Below, in pieces: positions 14,601 through 17,332 of a stretch of 17,332 nt of DNA. How positions within the stretch are numbered: the stretch's first letter is position 1; each line of letters opens with the position of its first letter. Position numbers and translations under genes: made by a program. Source of the stretch: CAYPZL01 sp964415045 (GTDB lineage Bacteria > Planctomycetota > Phycisphaerae > Sedimentisphaerales > Anaerobacaceae); NCBI GenBank assembly GCA_964415045.1, contig CAYPZL010000122.1, forward strand, positions 1 through 17,332. Reading direction: 5' to 3'. The notes under the pieces are model-generated. The model saw nothing but the letters and a program-made list of their open reading frames with translations. It was not told where the DNA came from and ran no database searches.

Positions 14601-14780
14601 GTTGAGGCCTTCCAGGGGAGCCAGGTCGGCCTGGGCATTGAGAGGCTTCTCAGTGCGTGCAGCCAAGACCAGACGGCGATTGCGGCCGTGACCGTGCTGC
14701 TCTCCGTTCTGGTACTGGCCTGGCCGCCGCGCCGACGCACACCGGTTTTCGCACCGATGCCTAATCAGGGAGTGAGCTAA
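11667..14780 (+). CDS. Polytopic Ser/Thr protein kinase with TM2 domain
   Basis: 1,037 residues. The Hanks-type kinase domain (~16-275) is complete: glycine loop GRGGFG (23-28), ATP lysine K44, likely helix-C E53, HRDLKPSN (131-138), metal-binding D150 in DYG (a variant of DFG), APE (176-178) and D189. A Lys/Gln-rich juxtamembrane helix region (~285-360) leads into some ten hydrophobic segments (~365-700). A TM2 domain follows (~721-785, with the LAGLHRFYVGKIGTGILWLFTGGLLGIGQFID-like pair of helices starting at ~735). Then come an Ala/Pro/Gln-rich linker (~798-845) and about four more membrane segments. It should phosphorylate Ser/Thr on cytosolic partners, probably the neighbouring FHA-like protein or the sigma factor. 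No clear ribosome site precedes the ATG, so translation may be coupled or weak. The gene ends two bases before the next start. Confidence 0.93.
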   Translation: MDAYQYKYGDRPLEGYTIQRAAGRGGFGEVYYAVSDSGRQVALKVVQSHEQIELRGISQCMNLKSPHLVTVFDVKYNDQKRPFVVMEYVSGPSLSDLLKESPGGLGTQKAAFFLREIAKGLSYLHECGIVHRDLKPSNIFYENGYAKIGDYGLTKAISASRHVSHTITVGTVHYMAPEIGAGKYDRSVDIYALGVLLYEMLTGQVPFLGASPGEILMKHMTAHPDLSNVEEPFARVIRKALAKDPAERYQTVQELVEDVFGAEHVRNSVSQFAPEELSMVAEHVAQKIGRVQPKVGAQTGQPGQRQGEKDFSKEVGKKAELIAKKVETISGQVAEKLKTVKQKADQAGRTSSKIVDTIGPNQRKKLVLMTMAAVALGAGLLSGGGFFPAAIAVFVMVGVASKIIFRARWHWWPGLDEDSRWLGKAGTCLLASFLAVMLGTLAGQLLGLPFSGGWGRLPFRGFMIFPWMGGPAAQWGGSVLALAVPMLLTDWWKLTDPKRDKRVTLGPAIGAGFLGFIAGNIFHYAPVIAACALGGIVLVVQTASPMGQAVANAAQAKKRKDKAARSSGGMQTLPSFVRPLWLVGFVITVNLGLILILLGAMEWRGDKAEMGITFGVDFLIASLFCLIMVCRSRFTTWWRYLIKPVLLLLCVCCAVTASMFIGMTNPHDKEFAVALFMVIFSSIVFLTVAFIPGRKPRQTASGSNAAPRRAAGVPAGTASPCKRLWALVLALVPFVPFLPLAGLHRFYVGKIGTGILWLFTGGLLGIGQFIDIIVIIVGRFRDKDDLPVLIWHNPVQTAGVAPQAPAPAVAAVAQQAAAPEAVEPAAQQADAAPAPEAAEQKPASWPSYPSTGTVIYEPWHPLSGLICAFGHILALAAILVGLAVALHLPAVVASGWPNPDLAQELEQLFGYAGWPALMERLGAILLVVLFFLAAVLVMIGRRKSGPMHLMRALLGLGGFLFAVYAVQGVISPIELENIVEAFQGSQVGLGIERLLSACSQDQTAIAAVTVLLSVLVLAWPPRRRTPVFAPMPNQGVS

Positions 14781-14782
14781 TC

Positions 14783-16132
14783 ATGGCTGTTTCGATGTTT
14801 GCCCTCATATTGATTCCGTTTGTCTTTGCTCTGCTTGTTCTTCTGCTGATCAAGTCGCCCAAGGCCGGCGCCATTTTCGCAGGAGTACTTGTCTGCCTGG
14901 TTCTGGCCGGTGTGTTTGGCGGGCACTTTCTTGGTTTTCGCGGTAGTGTGAGGATGGGCGTGATGCCCTTGTTCGTCATCGTCGTGCCGTTCGTCTTCGT
15001 CCTGCTCGTTCTCCTGCTGATCAAGTCCCCCCGGGCGGGAATCGGTGTGTTGGCCGCGCTGGTGGCCATGGGGGTGGCATTCTTCGTAGCGATTCCCGTT
15101 TCGCACCGGCGCGTGGTGCCCATACAGGAAACGCGCGTGGTGGACACCGCGGTTCTATCGCAATCCGTGGAACCGGTCGGTGGCTCGCCGATCTGGTTGG
15201 AGGGGATGGATCGCGAGTTTGACGCCGATGTGTATCCGTCCAAGCGGGCGGCGGTGCGGGCGATGGGCGCGCGGATGGATGCCTTGATTGAACGAGCGGC
15301 CGGCGACGGCGTCGCGCCGGAGAAGATCAGCATCTTCCAGGAAGGCAGCGAGCAGGAACTGGCCGGTGAGTTGGTCACCGTGGTTCAGGAACGGTTTCCT
15401 CAGGCCGTATGTGGCGTGGAAAGCGATTTGCGAAACACTGCGGAGAAGGAAGTCGGAATCACGCTTCATCTGAGCGATTTGCGATTAGAACCGGTAGAGT
15501 GGGCGGGCAGCCCGCGCGAGAGCAGCAGCAGCGGTCGGATCGAGGCGACCGTGTTCGGCCGGGGCGGGACTGCGTCGGTCGGCCGGCGGTTTGTGGAGAA
15601 ACCCTGGGTGGTCGATTTTGCCTCGTTCGCCAATTCCCGACCCGGCAAGAGGTTCGCGATTGCCCGCTCGCGACAGACCTGTACCAGCGAGAACGATGCG
15701 ATGGAGCAGGCGCTGGCGGATGCGGCCGTCCTGCTGACGCGGATGGTCGGCGATGAGATGAGAAGCGCCGGGCCGCTTGGATCGGCGTTGCAGGTCACGA
15801 GCACCGATGTCCGCGATGGGGACCTTATCGTCGACCAGTTCGTCCAGGGACTCGCCGGGTCGGCCAGCAAGATATGGCGCAGCGCTTTGCTCATCGATAC
15901 ATCCGGGCCGAAAATTTCGTGGCTGGTCGACCGCAAGAGTCACGCGGCTCACTCCATGCGCATGACCTGGGCCCGCATGATCGGCTCGGCCGTCGGCGTC
16001 GTGGCGCTGATCGCGGTGATTTATTTCTTCCTCAATATGGCCACACGCGGGTATTATGAATGGTCGTTGAGGATCGCAGGGGTGGTTTTGGCGATCGTCG
16101 CCGTCATCTCGGTCCTCATGATGGTTCAATAG
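14783..16132 (+). CDS. Membrane protein with duplicated N-terminal hairpin
   Basis: 449 residues. The N-terminus holds two near-identical membrane segments: residues 6-29 (IPFVFALLVLLLIKSPKAG) and 63-86 (VPFVFVLLVLLLIKSPRAG). They lie exactly 57 codons apart, each followed by another hydrophobic stretch, so about four helices come from a tandem duplication. A soluble region (~107-390) of mixed alpha/beta character follows, with no family I recognise. Two C-terminal membrane helices (~397-420 and 428-447) complete it. The ATG is two bases after the kinase stop, and GGGAG (14768-14772) lies inside the end of the kinase gene, implying translational coupling. It is probably a dedicated membrane partner of the kinase. 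The stop at 16132 abuts repeat R copy 3. Confidence 0.82.
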   Translation: MAVSMFALILIPFVFALLVLLLIKSPKAGAIFAGVLVCLVLAGVFGGHFLGFRGSVRMGVMPLFVIVVPFVFVLLVLLLIKSPRAGIGVLAALVAMGVAFFVAIPVSHRRVVPIQETRVVDTAVLSQSVEPVGGSPIWLEGMDREFDADVYPSKRAAVRAMGARMDALIERAAGDGVAPEKISIFQEGSEQELAGELVTVVQERFPQAVCGVESDLRNTAEKEVGITLHLSDLRLEPVEWAGSPRESSSSGRIEATVFGRGGTASVGRRFVEKPWVVDFASFANSRPGKRFAIARSRQTCTSENDAMEQALADAAVLLTRMVGDEMRSAGPLGSALQVTSTDVRDGDLIVDQFVQGLAGSASKIWRSALLIDTSGPKISWLVDRKSHAAHSMRMTWARMIGSAVGVVALIAVIYFFLNMATRGYYEWSLRIAGVVLAIVAVISVLMMVQ

Positions 16133-16228
16133 AATAGCAAAGATCAAAAATCAAAGATGGGGAAGTCATCGCCGCGTTGCGGCGATTCCGCCATTTTGCT
16201 TTTTGCTCTTTGCATTTTGATTTGCCCC
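16133..16228 (+). repeat. Repeat family R, copy 3, forming the whole spacer before the sigma gene
   Basis: CAAAGATCAAAAATCAAAG arm, then GGAAGTC, the perfect seven-base stem TCGCCGC-GTT-GCGGCGA, ATTCC, and a second arm ending CATTTTGATTTGCCCC. The reverse complement of its centre matches copies 1 and 2. It begins right after the TAG of the upstream gene and ends one base before the ATG at 16230, so the intergenic spacer is nothing but repeat. Confidence 0.8.
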
Positions 16229-16229
16229 T

Positions 16230-17135
16230 ATGGCCATTACAAAGGGAGAACAGTATTTTCTGGACCGGATCCGGTCCGGTGACGAGCAGGCGTGGTCGGA
16301 TTTCGTGAATCGCTACCGCGGCCGGCTGCTGCGTTTCGCCCGTTCGAAGCTCTCCCAGCGCGCCGACGCCGAGGACGCGGTCCAGGAGACCTTCATCGCG
16401 TTTGTCCGGAGCATCGCGCGCTACCGGGGCGACTGCGACCTCGAGACCTATCTTTTCTCCCTGATCCGCCGCAAGATCATCGACAGCTACCGCAGCGCCG
16501 GCGCCCGGCGGGTGTGCCTGATCCAGGATACCTACGACACCGATTCGGACGAGCCGGCATCGGACCCCTTCAACGCCGTGGCTTCCCCGGCCCAGACGGC
16601 AAGCTGGTACGCCCGCGCCGACGAGCAGTACGACTTGCAGAAAGCCGCCCTGGCCCAGGGCTTGTCGAACCTGGTCGACAATCTGAAGCGCTCCCTGCGG
16701 TTTCGCGACCTCCAGGTCATCGAGCTGCTTCTGTACTGCCAGCTTCCCAACAAGGAGGTGGCCCGTACGATGAACCTGAACGAGAAGGCGGTGGCGTTGA
16801 TCAAACACCGCAGCCTGAAGCGCATCCGCGAGAACGTGGCCGGCCAGCACGTGCCGGTGGGCCCCGAGGCCGAGGAGTTCGAGAACCTCCTGACCGACCT
16901 GTGGGAAAACCTTCGCTTCAGTTGTCCCAAACGCAGCACGATCGGGGCCTTCATGCTCCAGACCCTGGATGAGGATTGGCAGCGGTACGTTGATTTTCAC
17001 CTGAACGTGCTCGGATGCCGGTTTTGCCGGGCCAACCTCGACGACCTCCAGAGCCAGAGCGCCGAGGGCCAGCGCGAGCAGTTCCAGGCCCGCATCATGG
17101 AATCCACCATCGGCTTCCTCCACCGGCCGTTGTGA
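16230..17135 (+). CDS. ECF-type RNA polymerase sigma factor with C-terminal CxxC extension
   Basis: 301 residues. Region 2 (~20-92) contains DAEDAVQETFIAF (46-58), which binds core polymerase and the -10 element. Region 4 (~160-206) has the helix-turn-helix PNKEVARTMNLNEKAVALIK that reads the -35 element. The linker between them, about 70 residues, is far longer than usual for ECF factors. Beyond region 4 an extension of about 95 residues includes H257-x5-C263-x2-C266, reminiscent of zinc-binding anti-sigma motifs (Hx3Cx2C) but with different spacing. It may be a built-in regulator. No Shine-Dalgarno sequence precedes the ATG because repeat R copy 3 ends one base before it. ECF factors linked to Ser/Thr kinases are known in planctomycetes and elsewhere; here the kinase is two genes upstream, so phosphorylation control is plausible. 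Confidence 0.88.
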   Translation: MAITKGEQYFLDRIRSGDEQAWSDFVNRYRGRLLRFARSKLSQRADAEDAVQETFIAFVRSIARYRGDCDLETYLFSLIRRKIIDSYRSAGARRVCLIQDTYDTDSDEPASDPFNAVASPAQTASWYARADEQYDLQKAALAQGLSNLVDNLKRSLRFRDLQVIELLLYCQLPNKEVARTMNLNEKAVALIKHRSLKRIRENVAGQHVPVGPEAEEFENLLTDLWENLRFSCPKRSTIGAFMLQTLDEDWQRYVDFHLNVLGCRFCRANLDDLQSQSAEGQREQFQARIMESTIGFLHRPL

Positions 17136-17332
17136 GGGGCAAGTTCAGAGCGTGACGTTCGTTGACACCGGCCACGCGGGGCGAAGTCCCCTTGACACTT
17201 TCTCGCGCACATTCGCCCCGGTTGCGCGTCTATCTTGTGGATATCCAAACGTGTATGATGGAGTCAATGGACGCCGAACCTTCCGCGCGTTCTGATGCCG
17301 GTCGGTGCCGTTGTAGCGCTCCACAAAGGCGA
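17136..17332 (+). other. Downstream tail with possible start of another gene
   Basis: No complete gene. A weak hairpin (GGGG-CGAAGT-CCCC near 17178-17191) without a U tract follows the sigma gene. From ATG 17255 (or 17267) a plus-strand frame stays open to the window end (MMESMDAEPSARSDAG...), with GGAG just before the second ATG. It is too short to identify. Confidence 0.25.

Noticed and set aside
11586..14666. 1,026-codon open frame antisense to the kinase gene
   Set aside because: Its product is low-complexity Arg/His/Gln/Asp-rich sequence with no domain, and the opposite strand encodes a textbook kinase. It is a codon-bias shadow.
17162..17197. Two TTGACA words as promoters for a gene beyond the window
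   Set aside because: Neither has an acceptable -10 box at 16-19 bases.

Overview
The window looks like a piece of a planctomycete-type genome (Planctomycetota, probably a Phycisphaerae-like lineage). This is inferred from gene content and a fairly GC-rich composition, not from a marker gene. Supporting signs are a 1,500-residue exported lamin-tail/CotH protein, a PQQ-propeller protein of the kind common there, a membrane Ser/Thr kinase carrying a TM2 domain, an FHA-like protein, and an ECF sigma factor with a C-terminal extension. No rRNA, tRNA, CRISPR array, transposase or complete phage gene was seen.

Layout. (1) 32-5250, minus strand: a giant secreted CotH/lamin-tail protein, followed by the N-terminal half of a PQQ-like beta-propeller protein that breaks off abruptly. 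(2) 5251-7490, plus strand: small, partly decayed toxin-antitoxin modules. These are an MNT nucleotidyltransferase with a 37-codon remnant of its HEPN partner, an apparently intact HicA/HicB pair, an 80-residue CxxC protein, and a BrnA/CopG-like antitoxin that has lost its start codon. Several have near-consensus sigma-70 promoters, two of them placed so that the mRNA would be leaderless. The gap 5999-6180 holds nothing I can recognise. (3) 7520-8527, minus strand: an iron-sulfur-flavoprotein-like NAD(P)H/FMN reductase with a hairpin that would cover its ribosome binding site, and a 101-residue orphan protein with a possible structured leader. (4) 8528-9078: a long non-coding stretch of repeats and hairpins. 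(5) 9079-17135, plus strand: five co-directional genes encoding a membrane-anchored coiled-coil protein, a TPR-like/double FHA-like protein, a Ser/Thr kinase with about 16 membrane segments and a TM2 domain, a membrane protein with a duplicated N-terminal hairpin, and an ECF-type sigma factor with a CxxC tail.

Two dispersed repeat families run through the window. Family R (three copies, about 100 bp) has imperfect terminal inverted repeats rich in CAAA/GCAAA words around a GC-rich hairpin. All three copies point the same way relative to the gene downstream. One supplies the start codon and first residues of the CotH protein, and another is the entire spacer before the sigma-factor gene. Family D (two copies) makes nested hairpins from the word CGTGAAGCG.

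Working together: the five-gene block is the best candidate for an undescribed system. It would be a kinase-centred membrane signalling module in which the coiled-coil, FHA-like and membrane proteins are partners and the sigma factor is the transcriptional output. That is inference from gene order and domains only.
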